64,000 bases of DNA from Oceanirhabdus sp. W0125-5 (GCF_027938815.1 NZ_CP115913.1:4064001-4128000), one strand, 5' to 3'; positions 15,673 to 26,256 are shown, counted from the stretch's first letter. The notes: generated by a model not told the origin, from the sequence alone. Program-made: numbers and translations.

Positions 15673-16769
15673 TAATCTAAATAATCCTTTAGTTTTTTAC
15701 TTCTACTAGGATGTCTAAGCTTTCTTAAAGCTTTTGCTTCAATCTGTCTTATTCTTTCTCTAGTAACATTGAATTCTTTTCCTACTTCTTCCAACGTTCT
15801 CGCTCTACCATCATCTAATCCAAACCTAAGTTTTAATACCTTTTCTTCACGAGGAGTTAATGTATCTAAAACATTAATCAATTGTTCTTTTAACATTGTA
15901 AACGCAGCAGCTTCTGATGGCGCTGGCGCTTGCTCATCCTCAATAAAGTCACCTAAATGACTATCTTCTTCTTCACCAATAGGAGTTTCTAAAGAAACTG
16001 GCTCCTGCGCAATTTTCATTATTTCTCTTACCTTTTCAACAGGCAATTCCATTATTTCAGCTATCTCTTCTGGCAGTGGTTCTCTTCCTAGTTCCTGTAA
16101 TAACTGTCTTGATACTCTTATAAGCTTATTAATTGTTTCTACCATATGCACAGGTATTCTAATAGTTCTTGCTTGATCAGCAATAGCTCTAGTTATCGCC
16201 TGTCTTATCCACCAAGTAGCATAAGTACTGAACTTATACCCTTTTCTATAATCAAACTTCTCTACTGCTTTAATAAGACCAAGATTTCCCTCTTGAATTA
16301 AATCAAGGAACATCATACCTCTACCAACATATCTTTTAGCTATACTAACAACTAATCTTAAGTTAGCTTCTGCTAATTTTTTCTTAGAGTAATAATCCCC
16401 TTCTTCAATTTTTTTAGCTAGGTTAACCTCATCTTCTGGAGATAATAATGGAACTTTACCTATTTCTTTAAGATACATTCTTACAGGATCATCAATAGCA
16501 ATTCCCTCTGGAACAGTCAAATCCCCAAGTTCCTTCTCATCTTCCTCAGCTGCACCAGTATCTTTTTTCACTGCTTTGGTAGGTTTTATTTCACCTATAA
16601 CTTCTATATTCAACCCTTCAAGAGTCTCATAGATTTTTTCTATCTGCTCAGGAGTTAACTCAACCTCCTCTAGCTCATCCATGATCTCCTTGTATGTTAA
16701 ACTACCTTTTTTTCTGCCTTTATCTATTAAATCTTTGACCAACTTCATTTTTTCTTTTTTATTCTTCAC
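15672..16769 (-). CDS. rpoD: Primary RNA polymerase sigma factor SigA (RpoD)
   Basis: 365 residues. Region 1.1 is at the N-terminus, region 1.2 includes [11 protein letters not shown] near 93-103, region 2 has the core-binding and -10 recognition segments ([18 protein letters not shown].., [15 protein letters not shown]), region 3 follows, and region 4 has the -35 helix-turn-helix ([21 protein letters not shown]). It directs housekeeping transcription. The start is GTG, with AAGGAGG 11 bases upstream; an in-frame ATG seven codons later is an alternative. The order dgt-dnaG-rpoD is the classic macromolecular synthesis operon of Clostridia. Confidence 0.97.
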   Translation of the reverse strand: MKNKKEKMKLVKDLIDKGRKKGSLTYKEIMDELEEVELTPEQIEKIYETLEGLNIEVIGEIKPTKAVKKDTGAAEEDEKELGDLTVPEGIAIDDPVRMYLKEIGKVPLLSPEDEVNLAKKIEEGDYYSKKKLAEANLRLVVSIAKRYVGRGMMFLDLIQEGNLGLIKAVEKFDYRKGYKFSTYATWWIRQAITRAIADQARTIRIPVHMVETINKLIRVSRQLLQELGREPLPEEIAEIMELPVEKVREIMKIAQEPVSLETPIGEEEDSHLGDFIEDEQAPAPSEAAAFTMLKEQLINVLDTLTPREEKVLKLRFGLDDGRARTLEEVGKEFNVTRERIRQIEAKALRKLRHPSRSKKLKDYLD

Positions 16770-16801
16770 GGTAGTTTTGGCCTCCTTTCATTGGTAAAAA
16801 A

Positions 16802-18565
16802 TCAGATTAATTCATCTATTCCTCTAATCTCCATTGCTAACTTCATACATTTATCAATATCACCGATTTTTTCACTTTCTTTCAGTTCTTGTATTAACCT
16901 ATTTTTTCTCTGAATAAAGTTATACTTCTTTATCTCTTTAATACAATTATCAATAAATGCTTCTTTTTCATCATCAACCATCTTTATATTAATTTCTTTT
17001 ATTCTAATAAGCTCACTTATAACATCAACATTTTCAGTTTTACCTTCAATGTATTCTATTTTATTTTCTATGTTATTTTCATGAAGCTCTCCTAATAATT
17101 CAATTAACGAAACATGAATATCATCATTAAACTCTTCTTTTTTAATTTTTTCCATTATTTCATAATAAAATTCTTTTTTTAGCATTAAATTTAATAAACT
17201 TTTTTCAGCCTTTAAATATGCAGGTTCTAAATATAAGTTTTGACTATTTCTTCCATTTTCATTCCTTATATTTATATTTTTATTTTGAAATTTTAATATA
17301 CTGTTAATTTGATCATAAAACTTCTGCTCATTAATTCCTGTTTCAGCAGAAATTTTCTTAACATAAATCTCCTGTTCTATAGGAGAGGCTTTTGCCAATA
17401 TCTTTGCTGTAGCTTTTAGAAATTTTAATTTACCATCCTGTGTTTTTAAATTAAACTTATCTCCCTCCATTATTATTCTATACTCCATTAATGAACATGC
17501 ATTATCTAACAATTGTTTAAACTCTTCTGTTGAATGCTTCATTAAAAACTCATCAGGATCTTTACCATCTGGAATTCTAAGTATTTTTATTTCAAATCCA
17601 TATTGTTTTAAAATTTCTATACTTCTTGCTGCAGCTTTTTTTCCAGCATCATCACTGTCAAAGCATAATACCACAACATCTACATATCGTTTTAAAAGTT
17701 TTGCTTGTTCAGGAGTAAAAGCAGTACCTAAAGATGCAGCTACATTGGTAATACCGCTTTGATGTATAGAAAGAAAATCCATATATCCTTCAACAATAAC
17801 AATCCTTCTATCTCTTATGTCTTTACTCTTTATAGCAAAATTAAGTCCATATAAGTTAGTACCTTTTTTAAAAACCAAGGTCTCTGGACTATTTAAATAT
17901 TTTGGAAGAGAGTCATCCAAAACTCTTCCACCAAATCCTATTACATTCCCCTTAACATCAAATACAGGAAACATGATTCTATTTCTGAATTTATCAAAAT
18001 ATGTTCCTTTTTTACTTTTAGAAATAAGTCCCGCTTCTAATAAATCCTGTTCAGAGAATCCTTTTCCTTTCATTACATTAAGAAGATCATTCCAGCTATC
18101 ATTTGAAAATCCTAGTCCAAATTTTTTTAAAGTCTTTTCCTTAATCCCTCTGTCTAAAAAGTACTTTTGTGCTTTAGAATTTTTTCTAAGATTATAATAA
18201 AATAATCTAGCAGCTTCAGTATTGAGTTTATACAAGCGCTTCTTTTTTTCATAATTAACATCTTTTTCCTTGCGGAATTCTTGAATCTCAATACCTACTC
18301 TGTCAGCTAAGTATCTGCACGCCTCTGGAAATGAACGATTTTTTGTCTTCATTATATACGTAATAACATTTCCAGCTTCTCCACATCCAAAACATTTATA
18401 GATTTGTTTTTCTCTAGACACAGTAAACGATGGTGTTTTTTCTCCATGAAAAGGACACAAGCCTTTGTAGTTGGTTCCTGCTCTCTGAAGTTTAACATCA
18501 TCTGAAATAACGTCCACTATGTCATTTTCTTCTTTAATTCGTAATATAATATCTTCTGATATCAA
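16802..18565 (-). CDS. dnaG: DNA primase DnaG
   Basis: 587 residues. The N-terminal CHC2 zinc finger has CPFHGEKTPSF near 37-47 and CFGCGEAG near 58-65. The RNA polymerase core contains the TOPRIM motifs VIVEGYMDFLS near 253-263 and CFDSDDAGKKAA near 300-312. The C-terminal helicase-binding region is less conserved. It makes RNA primers at the replication fork. It is 32 bp upstream of rpoD, in the same direction. Confidence 0.96.
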   Translation of the reverse strand: MISEDIILRIKEENDIVDVISDDVKLQRAGTNYKGLCPFHGEKTPSFTVSREKQIYKCFGCGEAGNVITYIMKTKNRSFPEACRYLADRVGIEIQEFRKEKDVNYEKKKRLYKLNTEAARLFYYNLRKNSKAQKYFLDRGIKEKTLKKFGLGFSNDSWNDLLNVMKGKGFSEQDLLEAGLISKSKKGTYFDKFRNRIMFPVFDVKGNVIGFGGRVLDDSLPKYLNSPETLVFKKGTNLYGLNFAIKSKDIRDRRIVIVEGYMDFLSIHQSGITNVAASLGTAFTPEQAKLLKRYVDVVVLCFDSDDAGKKAAARSIEILKQYGFEIKILRIPDGKDPDEFLMKHSTEEFKQLLDNACSLMEYRIIMEGDKFNLKTQDGKLKFLKATAKILAKASPIEQEIYVKKISAETGINEQKFYDQINSILKFQNKNINIRNENGRNSQNLYLEPAYLKAEKSLLNLMLKKEFYYEIMEKIKKEEFNDDIHVSLIELLGELHENNIENKIEYIEGKTENVDVISELIRIKEINIKMVDDEKEAFIDNCIKEIKKYNFIQRKNRLIQELKESEKIGDIDKCMKLAMEIRGIDELI

Positions 18566-18759
18566 AATTAATCACCCTACTTTTATTCTTAATAGAGCAC
18601 AGACTTAATACTTATTCGACATAATATGCCTATAATCCTCTTTTTTTATGATTATTTTCACAAAAAGTTATTTGAATAAGATATTAAAAATTTCATTGCT
18701 ATATTACTATTCTTTATTTTTTCTCAATTTCCTTCAATTTATTGTATTTTTTTTATTTC

Positions 18760-19785
18760 TTAGAAAATTACATACTTAGGTACATATATTTTATTAAATA
18801 AATGAATACAATAATCATCACTCATACCTGCTATATAATCTACAACTCCTCGTTCTATACCTTCACGCTCTGAAATACTTCTATAAAACTCAGGCATCTC
18901 TTCTAAATTATCTTTAAAATACTTAAAAACTTGCTCAATAACAAATTTCGCCTGTTCTCTCTCTCTTTTTAAAATATCCCCTTTATATACATTCTTAAAC
19001 ATAAAACCTCTTAATTCGTGCAAAGCATCCTGCACTTCAAGGCTCATACTAATTTTTTTATTTTTTTCTTTTATATTTTTTTCAGTAACATTTATTACAT
19101 CCTTAACTAAACAATCAATCCTATCCCCATGATTTTTTCCTAAAACTTTAATTGCATCAATTGGAAGCATTTTTTCATCCAGGAGCCCAGCTCTCACAGA
19201 GTCATCTATATCATGATTAACATAAGCTATTTTATCTGATATCTTTACGATCTGCCCCTCAAGAGTCTCACTTTTAAACCCATCTCTACTTAAACCACTA
19301 TGATGTAAGATTCCATCAAGCACCTCATGAGTTAAATTCAAGCCTTTCCCATGATTTTCCATTTTCCTTAGAACTCTAATACTGTTTATATTGTGTTTAA
19401 ATCCATCACTTAGAAGCTCATTTAATACTTCTTCCCCATTATGAGCAAAGGGAACATGACCTATATCATGCCCTAATGCAATAGCTTCAATTAAATCACA
19501 ATTTAACATCAATGCTTTACCAATAGTTCTAGCAATTTGCGAAACCTCAAGAGTATGCGTTAACCTCGTTCTATAATGATCACTATCCGTCTTTATATAA
19601 ACCTGCGTTTTGTGCTTAAGCCTTCTAAAAGATTTGGAATGAATAATCCTATCCCTATCAACCATATATGCAGTTCTTAAAGTGCATGGTTTCTCATCAT
19701 TTTCCCTTCCTTTACTTTTAACTGAAAAAGCCGCTAAGTCGCACAATATTGTTTGCTCTTGCTTCTCAAGGTATTCTCTAATCAT
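18760..19785 (-). CDS. dgt: Deoxyguanosinetriphosphate triphosphohydrolase-like protein (Dgt, HD domain)
   Basis: 341 residues. HD-domain metal ligands are visible: RLTHTLEVSQ near 72-81 and ALGHDIGHVPFAHNGE near 105-120, with D at NHDIDD near 190. The short form typical of Clostridium is presumed to hydrolyse dNTPs to the nucleoside and triphosphate. The upstream gap 19786-20129 (344 bp) is AT-rich and holds the two divergent upstream regions; I recognised no repeat, RNA or operator there. Confidence 0.88.
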   Translation of the reverse strand: MIREYLEKQEQTILCDLAAFSVKSKGRENDEKPCTLRTAYMVDRDRIIHSKSFRRLKHKTQVYIKTDSDHYRTRLTHTLEVSQIARTIGKALMLNCDLIEAIALGHDIGHVPFAHNGEEVLNELLSDGFKHNINSIRVLRKMENHGKGLNLTHEVLDGILHHSGLSRDGFKSETLEGQIVKISDKIAYVNHDIDDSVRAGLLDEKMLPIDAIKVLGKNHGDRIDCLVKDVINVTEKNIKEKNKKISMSLEVQDALHELRGFMFKNVYKGDILKREREQAKFVIEQVFKYFKDNLEEMPEFYRSISEREGIERGVVDYIAGMSDDYCIHLFNKIYVPKYVIF

Positions 19786-20129
19786 AAAATCACCACTTTT
19801 CTAGGTATTTTTCATAGATAGATATATTATTATTTCAAAATTAGAAATACATAACTAGTTTAATTCTCTATATAATCTTATTCTATCCTTAATGAACAAT
19901 TCCTTTTCATTTTCATTTTTTATTCTTTAACAAATTTTAAATTTCATTAAGAAATTTAATTTCTATAATATTACATCCATACAACTGTATTCTTAAAAAT
20001 GCAATTTCATGTGAAAAATTTATAAAAAAACTTTTTCAATTTCCTAAAGAATAAAAAAAACATCATAATGCTTAGAGAAAATTAATATGCTTAAATAGAT
20101 ACTAATTTCATTATCATTGAGGTGTTACT

Positions 20130-21230
20130 ATGTCTAAAAAAATTCCAGATAGAAATTCTAAATTATTATCAGAAGAAAATGTTCGTTTAAATATATTACC
20201 CTCTTATGGATTAACTAATTGTAATATTGAGCAAATTAAATTTAAAGACTCCCTAAAACAAAGAGCCGTTTATAAAGTATCAGAAAGTAGCACCAAAAAG
20301 TATTGCTTAAAAAAAGTATACTATGGGATTGGTGAGTTACTATTTACATATTCAGCTGTAGAATGGTGGAATAAGAAAGGAGTAAATGTACCGATTTTTA
20401 TTCCAACAGCTTCAGGGGGAAGATTCATCTCTTATGAAAATATGTTATTTATACTCACACCATGGATTCATGGTTCAAAATTAGATTACGATAATTTAGA
20501 TTCATTTATTGAGACAGGTAATAATTTAGCTTACATGCACAAAGTAGGTCAAAATTTCAAACCAATAAATGGTAGTACATTAAAAATGCAAAACAGCAAT
20601 CCGTTCAAGTCTATAACTAAAAGGCATTTAACCTTAATTAACTATTATAATTCTGCGCTAAATTTAGAAGATACCTTCTCCAAGTTCTATATTAAATACT
20701 TTGATAAAATACTACAATTAAGTTTTATGGCTTATAAAATTTCTTCAACTATTAATTATTCCAATTTAACTACCTCACTTTGTCATATGGACTATGTTAA
20801 TAAAAACATATTATTCGATAACAATAATAAAGTATGGGTAATAGATTTTGATAATTGCAAAATCACTCCAGTTGGAAATGATATTTGTCATTCATTGAGA
20901 AGATATCTAAAAAGAAGTTCTACTTTATGGAATTTTGATACCGCTCGCTTATGGCTGGAAATTTATAATAGAACTAATCCCTTGAATCATGATGATTTTA
21001 AATTCATTTATATGTCATTAGTATTCCCTCAAAAGATTTGGAAACTAACTAGGGATTATTATAAAAACTATAGAAAATGCAATAAAAATGCTTTTGCACA
21101 TCTTCTTGAACAATCTTTAGCTACAATTGATACTAAAATTACTTTTGCATTAGACTTCGAGCTTGAACTTGATCATTTAGTATCAGCATTTAAAAATTCA
21201 CCTAAGTTCTTTATTGATTTATCAAATTAG
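20130..21230 (+). CDS. CotS-family spore coat kinase-like protein
   Basis: 366 residues with an aminoglycoside phosphotransferase/choline kinase-like fold. The catalytic loop is CHMDYVNKNILF near 227-238 and the metal-binding segment VIDFDNCK near 248-255. An N-terminal variable lobe includes the ERxVYKV-like RAVYKV near 46 and a Lys in YCLKKVYYG. It matches CotS/YutH-type proteins, which are deposited in the spore coat in the mother cell; their substrate is unknown. GAGGTGTTACT precedes the ATG. Expression is probably by a mother-cell sigma factor, but no convincing promoter was seen. Confidence 0.85.
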   Translation: MSKKIPDRNSKLLSEENVRLNILPSYGLTNCNIEQIKFKDSLKQRAVYKVSESSTKKYCLKKVYYGIGELLFTYSAVEWWNKKGVNVPIFIPTASGGRFISYENMLFILTPWIHGSKLDYDNLDSFIETGNNLAYMHKVGQNFKPINGSTLKMQNSNPFKSITKRHLTLINYYNSALNLEDTFSKFYIKYFDKILQLSFMAYKISSTINYSNLTTSLCHMDYVNKNILFDNNNKVWVIDFDNCKITPVGNDICHSLRRYLKRSSTLWNFDTARLWLEIYNRTNPLNHDDFKFIYMSLVFPQKIWKLTRDYYKNYRKCNKNAFAHLLEQSLATIDTKITFALDFELELDHLVSAFKNSPKFFIDLSN

Positions 21231-21310
21231 AACTTTCACTTATTTTATCTTCTGTAAAATATTGAACTTATTGTTCAGTATTTTATTTAAATAATATATT
21301 GTTCTTTATA

Positions 21311-21421
21311 AATAGCTCTCTTTTTTAAGATATTGTTGAAAACTTTTTTTGTATTATGAGCCTTATTCTACCAATGGTGCTCAAATATTTTTCAACATCT
21401 TTTTAAAAAAGAGAGCTATTT
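21311..21421. repeat. Family B inverted-repeat element, copy B1
   Basis: About 111 bp bounded by AATAGCTCTCTTTTTTAA and TTTAAAAAAGAGAGCTATT. Inner arms TATTGTTGAAAA and TTTTTCAACAT also pair. There is no coding capacity. It lies between the CotS gene and the VOC gene, which converge, and could terminate both. Confidence 0.8.
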
Positions 21422-21473
21422 AAAATTATAACCTATGTAACTATACCCACCTTACAGATATATCCATGTTCTA

Positions 21474-21938
21474 CTATATACATGATTTCACATAATCAAC
21501 TGATACATCCATTCTTGCAGCAGTTTCTTCAATTGATAGACCATCATTTAAAAATCTTCTGACAACCATAACCATATTTTCTCCAACTTCAATAATATGC
21601 TTATTAGGGTCATAGAAACGGATAACACGCTGTCCCCATGAGTGTTCTACCACACCATGTACATAGTTAAGATCTTTAGTGTCATTCAGCTTTTTAATAA
21701 AACCATCAAAATCATCTTCTTCAAAATACAGCTCTGATGCATTTCCACCAAAGGCAATTTCATTATCATCTTTATGAATAAAAGTTGACCATGTATCTTT
21801 TGTTTGTAATGCTATACCACCTGTTAAAGTTACATTTGCACCAAAATCAACAATCACTTCTAAACCAAGCACTTCATAATAAAACCTCTTTGACTTTTCC
21901 ATATTCGAAACAACTATCATCGGATTTAAAAATTTCAT
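21474..21938 (-). CDS. VOC-family (glyoxalase/bleomycin-resistance fold) protein
   Basis: 154 residues. The N-terminal 120 form a vicinal oxygen chelate domain (MIVVSNMEKSKRFYYEVLGL near 7-26, DPNKHIIEVGE near 109-119 with a metal-ligand Glu). An extra C-terminal helical tail resembles a short helix-turn-helix (SIEETAARMDVSVDYVKS). The substrate is unknown. It is 17 bp downstream of a broken Nudix gene. Confidence 0.8.
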   Translation of the reverse strand: MKFLNPMIVVSNMEKSKRFYYEVLGLEVIVDFGANVTLTGGIALQTKDTWSTFIHKDDNEIAFGGNASELYFEEDDFDGFIKKLNDTKDLNYVHGVVEHSWGQRVIRFYDPNKHIIEVGENMVMVVRRFLNDGLSIEETAARMDVSVDYVKSCI

Positions 21939-21955
21939 TGTACCCCTCCTTAATT

Positions 21956-22213
21956 CTATAATCCTATTACTGCTTTCAATCCCATGTAATTACCAGCTTT
22001 AGGGAACCCTTTTTTAACTATATCTTGGAACACCTCAGTAAAACCATAATTTTTTAGCTTATTTATATCTACCATTTTCACGTCATGTATTGGATTTTTA
22101 TCAAACTCATTTGTAGAAGGCCTGTTGGATGATACCTTTTGTTTAACCAATAAGATTTTTTTATCTTCTATTAATAAACCAGTAACCCTAATTTGAAATA
22201 AATTATTGTTCAT
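21956..22213 (-). pseudogene. Nudix hydrolase remnant lacking the Nudix box
   Basis: 85 residues in an intact frame. Residues 1-30 match the first strand of Nudix hydrolases (IRVTGLLIEDKKILLVKQKV). From residue 33 the sequence is the C-terminal third of the same family (NEFDKNPIHDVKMVDINKL.., FPKAGNYMGLKAVIGL). The catalytic GX5EX7REUXEEXGU segment is missing, which points to an in-frame deletion of roughly 60-70 codons. It cannot be catalytic. The deletion is inferred from domain order; the intact parent is not in the window. Confidence 0.75.
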
Positions 22214-22279
22214 TTTATAACCTCACCCGATTGCACTTCTCATTTACTTCACATTTAATAGATATGTATTTCAATTAAA

Positions 22280-22391
22280 CTACAATGTTTCATTCCAAAA
22301 TGAAACGAGTACCCACTATTCTCATAGTAACAATAAAATTATAATTTGACAGAGTGAAATGTCAATCGCTTTCTACTTTCAATTTTCAACT
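22280..22391 (+). repeat. Family A repeat, 5'-truncated copy A4
   Basis: Only the right half remains: TACAATGTTTCAT..ATGAAACGAGTA, the ATTTGACAGAGTGAAAT hairpin and the right arm CTTTCTACTTTCAATTTTCAACT. It is just downstream of ppdK. Confidence 0.75.
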
Positions 22392-22420
22392 AAAAGAAGC
22401 ATGCGAATGCATGCTTCTTT
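22391..22420 (-). terminator. Terminator of ppdK
   Basis: AAGAAGCATGC, ATTC, GCATGCTTCTT is an 11-bp perfect stem on the minus strand, followed by TTAG only, so the T-tract is short. Confidence 0.6.
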
Positions 22421-22425
22421 ATACA

Positions 22426-25050
22426 CTATCTTTTATTCTTAATTTGTGCGTGTGCAGCAGCTAATCTTGCTATTGGAACTCTAAATGGAGAACAAGATAC
22501 ATAATCAAGTCCAACATTATGACAGAATTCTATTGAAGCAGGATGCCCACCGTGCTCACCACAGATACCTAATTTAATATCAGGTCTTGTAATTCTTCCT
22601 AACTCAGCTGCCATTTTAACTAATTTACCTACCCCAGTTTGATCTAATTTAGCAAATGGATCACTCTCATAGATAGTATTATCATAGTAATATGGTAAGA
22701 ACTTACCAGCGTCATCTCTTGAGAATCCAAATGTCATCTGAGTTAAATCATTAGTACCAAATGAGAAGAACTCTGCTTCTTTTGCAACTTCATCAGCTGT
22801 TAAAGCAGCTCTTGGTATCTCAATCATTGTACCAACTTTATATTTTAAATCTGATCCTTCTCTTGCTATTATAGAATCAGCAGTTTTAGTAATAATTTCT
22901 TTAACAAACGCTAATTCTTTTCTTTCTCCAATTAATGGTACCATAATTTCTGGAACAATATCATATCCTTTATTTTTCTTAACTTCCATAGCAGCTTCAA
23001 TTATTGCTGTAGTCTGCATTTCAGCAATTTCTGGATAAGATACTGCCAATCTACATCCTCTGTGTCCCATCATTGGATTGAACTCTTGAAGAGATTCAAC
23101 AGTTTCTTTTAATTCTGCAAAACTTAATCCCATTTCTTCTGCTAATTCTTTAATATCCTCGTCTTCGTGAGGTAAGAACTCATGTAGTGGCGGATCAAGA
23201 AGTCTTATTGTAGCTGGTTTACCTTCTAATGCTTCATAGATTCCAATAAAATCTCCTTTTTGCATTGGAAGTAACTTTTCTAAAGCAGTTCTTCTTTGTT
23301 CTTCACTCTTAGCAACTATCATTTCTCTAACAGCGAAAATTCTTTCTTCTTCAAAGAACATGTGCTCAGTTCTACACAGTCCTATACCTTCTGCACCAAA
23401 CTTAACAGCTTGAGCAGTATCTCTTGGATTATCTGCATTAGTTCTAACTTTTAAAGTTCTAACTTCATCAGCCCATGCCATGAAAGTACCAAAGTCTCCA
23501 CCAATTTCAGGTTCAACAGTCTTTATTGATTCTCCATATATGTTTCCTGTAGAACCATCTAATGATATGAAATCACCTTTATTAAATGTCTTTCCACCTA
23601 ATGTGAATACACCATCTTCTTCATCAATTTTTATATCTCCACAACCAGATACACAACAAGTACCCATTCCTCTAGCTACAACCGCTGCATGTGAAGTCAT
23701 TCCACCTCTTACAGTTAGTATACCTTGAGCTGCTATCATTCCTTCAATATCCTCTGGAGTTGTTTCAAGTCTAACTAAGATTACCTCAGTTCCTTGTGCT
23801 TTCATTTCTTTAGCTTCTTCAGCTGAGAATACTACTTTACCACAGGCTGCTCCTGGTGAAGCTGGAAGCCCTTTTCCGATAGGAGTTGCTTTCTTTAACT
23901 CAACTCCATCAAAATTTGGATGTAATAGTGTATCTAACTGCTTTGGTTCTACTTTTAGTATAGCTTCTTCTTTAGTCAATAATCCTTCATCAACTAAGTC
24001 TACAGCTATTTTTAATGCTGCTTGCGCAGTTCTCTTACCATTTCTTGTTTGTAGGAAATATAGTTTTCCTTGTTCAATAGTAAACTCCATATCCTGCATG
24101 TCTTTATAGTGATTCTCTAATCTATTTGTAATTTCTAAGAATTGCTTATACACTTCAGGATTATCCTGTTCTAATTGTGTTATTGGATTAGGAGTTCTAA
24201 TACCTGCAACAACGTCTTCACCTTGAGCATTCATTAAATACTCACCATACATCATTTTCTCACCTGTAGATGGGTTTCTTGTAAATGCAACACCAGTACC
24301 TGAAGTTTCTCCCATATTACCAAAGGCCATTCTTTGAACATTTACAGCTGTTCCCCATTCAGATGGTATATCATTTAATCTTCTATATACAATAGCTCTT
24401 GGATTATCCCATGATCTAAATACAGCTGTTACTGCTTCTAACAATTGTGTTTTAGGATCTTGTGGGAAATCAACACCTTTTTCTTCTTTATAATAATCTT
24501 TAAACATTACAGTGATTTCTTTTAAATCATCTGCTGATAATTCTGTATCTAGTTTTAAATCTTTCTTTTCTTTTACTTCATCAAGTATTCTTTCAAACTT
24601 ACTCTTTTCAATTCCCATAACAACATCTGAGAACATTTGAATAAATCTTCTGTAACAGTCATATGCAAATCTTGGATTATTAGTTAAAGCAGCAAGCCCT
24701 TCAACAGCTTCATCATTTAATCCTAAGTTAAGAACAGTATCCATCATACCTGGCATAGAAACTCTAGCACCAGATCTAACTGATAACAATAATGGATCAT
24801 TTTTATCTCCAAATTTCTTACCAGTAACTTTTTCTACCTCTGAGAGTGCACTATTGATTTGCTCAATAATCTCATTAGAAAAAACTTTTCCATCTTCATA
24901 GTACTTGTTACAAGCATCAGTTGAAACTGTAAACCCTTCTGGTACCGGTACTCCTAGTTTTGTCATTTCAGCTAAGTTAGCACCCTTACCCCCTAAAAGA
25001 TTTTTCATACTTTTGTCAGCTTCACTGAAAAGGTATACGTATTTTTTCAT
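22426..25050 (-). CDS. ppdK: Pyruvate, phosphate dikinase PpdK
   Basis: 874 residues, the same length as the well-studied clostridial enzyme. It interconverts pyruvate + ATP + Pi with PEP + AMP + PPi. The domains are an N-terminal ATP-grasp (GGKGANLAEM, SVRSGARVSMPGMMDTVLNLG), a central swivelling phosphohistidine domain (GGMTSHAAVVARGMG, His near 455) and a C-terminal PEP/pyruvate TIM barrel (catalytic CGEHGG near 830). The ATG is chosen because AAGGAG lies 8 bases upstream; the GTG three codons earlier overlaps that site. It follows a ccpN gene, its probable regulator. The 359-bp gap 25051-25409 holds the ccpN terminator and the ppdK promoter region but no gene. Confidence 0.97.
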   Translation of the reverse strand: MKKYVYLFSEADKSMKNLLGGKGANLAEMTKLGVPVPEGFTVSTDACNKYYEDGKVFSNEIIEQINSALSEVEKVTGKKFGDKNDPLLLSVRSGARVSMPGMMDTVLNLGLNDEAVEGLAALTNNPRFAYDCYRRFIQMFSDVVMGIEKSKFERILDEVKEKKDLKLDTELSADDLKEITVMFKDYYKEEKGVDFPQDPKTQLLEAVTAVFRSWDNPRAIVYRRLNDIPSEWGTAVNVQRMAFGNMGETSGTGVAFTRNPSTGEKMMYGEYLMNAQGEDVVAGIRTPNPITQLEQDNPEVYKQFLEITNRLENHYKDMQDMEFTIEQGKLYFLQTRNGKRTAQAALKIAVDLVDEGLLTKEEAILKVEPKQLDTLLHPNFDGVELKKATPIGKGLPASPGAACGKVVFSAEEAKEMKAQGTEVILVRLETTPEDIEGMIAAQGILTVRGGMTSHAAVVARGMGTCCVSGCGDIKIDEEDGVFTLGGKTFNKGDFISLDGSTGNIYGESIKTVEPEIGGDFGTFMAWADEVRTLKVRTNADNPRDTAQAVKFGAEGIGLCRTEHMFFEEERIFAVREMIVAKSEEQRRTALEKLLPMQKGDFIGIYEALEGKPATIRLLDPPLHEFLPHEDEDIKELAEEMGLSFAELKETVESLQEFNPMMGHRGCRLAVSYPEIAEMQTTAIIEAAMEVKKNKGYDIVPEIMVPLIGERKELAFVKEIITKTADSIIAREGSDLKYKVGTMIEIPRAALTADEVAKEAEFFSFGTNDLTQMTFGFSRDDAGKFLPYYYDNTIYESDPFAKLDQTGVGKLVKMAAELGRITRPDIKLGICGEHGGHPASIEFCHNVGLDYVSCSPFRVPIARLAAAHAQIKNKR

Positions 25051-25343
25051 TCTTTCCACTCCTTCTTGTTATGCTCTTATTGTCTAAATATATATATATA
25101 TAATAATTACTAGCAGTTTTTATATGTAAATTTCATTGCTCAAAGCGTATAATTGGGAAACTTTGATCAATTCCATTCACTTTCGGTGGAATATTTTAAA
25201 TTTAATTATATTTCTAATTTTTCTGTAAATTCAAACTATTCTTTTGTGCCTATAATTATTCTTAAGCTGATACCATTTTAACAAAATTTTATAATAAATT
25301 CAATGATATTCCATATTTTTTTACGAAAAGGCAAAATTATTTC

Positions 25344-25397
25344 AAAAAAACAAAAAAGTTTCAATGATAAGCTATATCTTTTAATGTAGCTATCATT
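25344..25397 (-). terminator. Terminator of ccpN
   Basis: AATGATAGCTA and TAGCTTATCATT pair with one bulge (25363-25397). GAAAC and a T-rich tract TTTTTTGTTTTTTTG follow on the minus strand. Confidence 0.65.
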
Positions 25398-25409
25398 AAA
25401 ACTCTCTAA

Positions 25410-26036
25410 TTATTTTTCTTCACATAAATCGATTAATATTTTTGTTATATTTGTTTTAGATATTTTTCCAATAACATGGAATCCATCTTTATCTGACTCC
25501 TTATCAATTACAGGTAAACTATCAATTTGGTGTTCAATTATTTTTTTTGCCGCTTCATAAACACTCTCATCTTTAGTTGTATAAACAATATTAGGCATTC
25601 TTGTCATAATAATTCCTAATGGAACCTTATGTAAGTCAGATCCACCCATTGCAATTTTCAAGAAATCTTTTCTTGAAACCACTCCTACAAGTTTGCCATC
25701 ATTTTCTACATAAAGTGTTCCAGTATCATTTAAGAAAAGCGTAACAATGCCGTCATATACCCATTCATCCTCATTAAGTAATACAGCCTTTGTCATAACC
25801 TTTTTAACCTTAGTTTTGTTTAAGTAGTCATACAATACAGAATAAGAGGGTTTATTCGCATAAATGTATCCAACCTTAGGTTTGGCGTCTAAAATTCCAC
25901 TCATTGTCAATATTGCTAAATCAGGTCTAAGTGTAGCTCTTGTAACATTAAGCTTTGAAGCAATTTGCTCACTTGTTATGGGTTGATTTTCTTTTACCAG
26001 ATCTATAATTTGTTCTTGTCTCGATGTTAACCTCAT
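25410..26036 (-). CDS. ccpN: CcpN-type HTH-CBS transcriptional repressor
   Basis: 208 residues. The N-terminal winged helix-turn-helix (SRQEQIIDLVKENQPITSEQ, LNVTRATLRPDLAIL) is followed by two CBS domains (VMTKAVLLNEDEWVYDGIV near 78, and IIMTRMPNIVYTTKDESVY near 143). CcpN of Bacillus represses gluconeogenic genes and binds nucleotides through its CBS pair; in many Firmicutes it sits beside ppdK, as here. The ATG has GAGGGTG upstream; a GTG three codons earlier is possible. No ppdK-regulating kinase gene (YqfL type) is adjacent. Confidence 0.88.
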   Translation of the reverse strand: MRLTSRQEQIIDLVKENQPITSEQIASKLNVTRATLRPDLAILTMSGILDAKPKVGYIYANKPSYSVLYDYLNKTKVKKVMTKAVLLNEDEWVYDGIVTLFLNDTGTLYVENDGKLVGVVSRKDFLKIAMGGSDLHKVPLGIIMTRMPNIVYTTKDESVYEAAKKIIEHQIDSLPVIDKESDKDGFHVIGKISKTNITKILIDLCEEK

Positions 26037-26256
26037 TTTCTTCACCCTCTTCCTATTAATCCAGAAAACTCATATTATAATAATATTTATAATATATTAT
26101 ATCATGGTTAACATAGTTTTTTCACTTATTTTAAGTAATTTTACATAATATATTGTGTTTTTTTTCGCAATAATACTATTATATATTGAAAAATTACATA
26201 TTAATAACAAAAATAAAGCAGCTGAGCTGCTTTATTATGTCATTAATGTAATTTTT

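Noticed and set aside
19786..20129. A riboswitch or T-box leader in the 344-bp gap
   Set aside because: No conserved core, antiterminator or terminator pattern was found; the sequence is simply AT-rich.
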